This document shows positions 21,880 through 22,902 of a stretch of DNA of 22,902 nucleotides, piece by piece. The stretch is from NCBI GenBank assembly GCA_030679635.1, contig JAUXSZ010000015.1, forward strand, positions 1 through 22,902, written 5' to 3'. The notes under the pieces are model-generated. The model was given only the letters and a program-made list of their open reading frames with translations, was not told the DNA's origin and did not search any database. A program made the position numbers and the translations under genes. The stretch's first letter is position 1, and each line of letters begins with the position of its first letter. Source of the DNA: Sulfuricurvum sp. (GTDB taxonomy: Bacteria; Campylobacterota; Campylobacteria; Campylobacterales; Sulfurimonadaceae).

Positions 21880-22902
21880 TTAGGAGCGTAACAGAATCGA
21901 TAAATGTGGCGGTAGCGGAAGATTTTTGAGCTGTTCTTGGGCAAGGTAAAGATCTTTCCCTTCTACGATGAGCTGACCGTCGTTAAACATGAGGGACAAA
22001 GACTGAGCAGTGCTTCTCTGTGCAAGCAGAATGTGCGATAGCCATAGGATCGTATACAGTGAATCGAGTGTTTTACTAGAGGGTAGAAGAGATCCGTAAG
22101 AATTTTTAGGGATTAAATCTGAGGATGTATTCCCTTTTTTGAACAATAGCAAATGAGAGATGAGAACAATTTGGGAATGGCTCAATCCATAATCAAGAGC
22201 ATTAAGGGCCAGATAGTGGCTGTGCTTTTGATAGGCATAATACCGAATTCCCAATCCGATGGGGAGGAGCTTGGCCGCCATTACGAGCTCAGTTCGGGAG
22301 TCGGCATTGAGCTCCAGATGGGTATGCATGAGTTCGAAAAGACGTTTGGCCAGCGCAGAGCATTCAACACCATGGTTACTAAACGTACCATAGGTATCCA
22401 AGAGATAACGGACAGAGGGGTTATAGTTTTGAGGAAATCTATCCCCTGCATTGCGTAACAAGTCACTCAAGTAAACCCCCTCACGAACCCCAACACCGCT
22501 GCAAATCATTGTTTGAACGCATAAACGATGGACAATACGCTGCAATATCAATGTCCCCGGTTTTATTGTATCAAAGCGATCTGGTTTAATGAAAAGAGAT
22601 TTTAGCTTTTTTGGAGAGGCATCCATGATGGCATCGCTAAAGGTTCCAAAGCTCTCTTTGGTCGTTGAGTACCCATGCAATTTTTTGAGAGGGTACTCCT
22701 CTTTTTTCATGAGTGAGCGTATTAGTGCTCGAAACGTCCCTCCGACACCAATGAGCGTTTGCGTCGATTCAAAAGGGAGAGTGTTGAGGGCATTGTCAAT
22801 ATAGCGAGTGGCACCCTCTACGTCACCATTATCCATAAAGAGCTCTTTGATCCGTACCGTACCAATGTTCAGCGAAAACATCCGCTCAACCTTACCATTG
22901 TG
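21880..22902 (-). CDS. Ppx/GppA phosphatase family protein, C-terminal part (5' end outside window)
   Basis: The frame is open to the right window edge, so the N-terminus is missing; 340 codons are present. The visible part begins in the exopolyphosphatase domain with the strand HNGKVERMFSLNIGTVRIKE, which in this family follows the GGGST phosphate-binding loop. It continues with TLIGVGGTFRAL (about 48-59 of the visible part), the second glycine-rich phosphate loop, and a helical HD-like C-terminal region. Full-length relatives have about 480-510 residues. Members hydrolyse polyphosphate or pppGpp, and the sequence here does not separate the two. An ATG at 22879-22881 is internal, not the start. 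It ends 3 bp from the bamA stop. Confidence 0.88.
   Translation of the reverse strand, partial: HNGKVERMFSLNIGTVRIKELFMDNGDVEGATRYIDNALNTLPFESTQTLIGVGGTFRALIRSLMKKEEYPLKKLHGYSTTKESFGTFSDAIMDASPKKLKSLFIKPDRFDTIKPGTLILQRIVHRLCVQTMICSGVGVREGVYLSDLLRNAGDRFPQNYNPSVRYLLDTYGTFSNHGVECSALAKRLFELMHTHLELNADSRTELVMAAKLLPIGLGIRYYAYQKHSHYLALNALDYGLSHSQIVLISHLLLFKKGNTSSDLIPKNSYGSLLPSSKTLDSLYTILWLSHILLAQRSTAQSLSLMFNDGQLIVEGKDLYLAQEQLKNLPLPPHLSILLRS

Noticed and set aside
1..22902. CRISPR array, insertion sequence, prophage or toxin-antitoxin pair
   Set aside because: I found no regularly spaced repeats, transposase or integrase motifs, or paired small toxin-like genes on either strand.

Overview
This window looks like a chromosomal segment of a free-living Campylobacterota (Epsilonproteobacteria) bacterium of the Sulfuricurvum/Sulfurimonas type. 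That placement is an inference. It rests on moderate GC content judged by eye, very tight gene packing, a divergent tyrA/bamA pair (as I recall it from Campylobacter jejuni), and a DUF5718-type protein that I associate with this phylum. I see no insertion sequence, prophage, CRISPR array or rRNA.

Layout, left to right. (1) 72-3071, plus strand: a four-gene overlapping operon of a YbiT-type ABC-F ATPase, a DUF5718 protein with fumarylacetoacetase-like motifs, a DUF1653 protein and a YciH/SUI1 initiation-factor-like protein. (2) 3075-5517: a membrane diguanylate cyclase, two unrecognised small proteins and a secreted rhodanese, arranged alternately on the two strands. (3) 5514-8789, minus strand: ktrB-ktrA (potassium uptake), a secreted polysaccharide deacetylase and mntP (manganese efflux). 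(4) 8930-12466: an orphan OmpR-type response regulator diverging from a large membrane GAF / degenerate-GGDEF / EAL protein. The 372-bp AT-rich gap between them holds a perfect 16-bp dyad and a possible 41-codon small ORF. (5) 12605-12839, minus strand: tRNA-Lys(TTT) and tRNA-Glu(TTC) behind a perfect consensus sigma-70 promoter. (6) 12937-18658, plus strand: a six-gene Bat (Bacteroides aerotolerance-type) operon. It encodes two von Willebrand factor A membrane proteins (the second fused to a BatC-like TPR region), a BatD-like protein, a MoxR AAA+ ATPase, a DUF58 protein and a small one-TM protein. (7) 18659-22902: tyrA (prephenate dehydrogenase), bamA (outer-membrane assembly) and the C-terminal part of a Ppx/GppA phosphatase cut by the window end.

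The genes are mostly housekeeping and envelope or signalling functions. Three c-di-GMP or two-component genes (3075-4283, 8930-9610, 9983-12466) suggest second-messenger control. KtrAB and MntP handle cation homeostasis, and the Bat operon probably forms a MoxR-driven envelope chaperone complex. The best candidates for something undescribed are the ABC-F/DUF5718/DUF1653/SUI1 operon, the unexplained regulatory gap at 9611-9982, the operator-like dyad over the bamA promoter, the apparently leaderless start of the Bat operon, and convergent gene pairs that share a TTAA stop.
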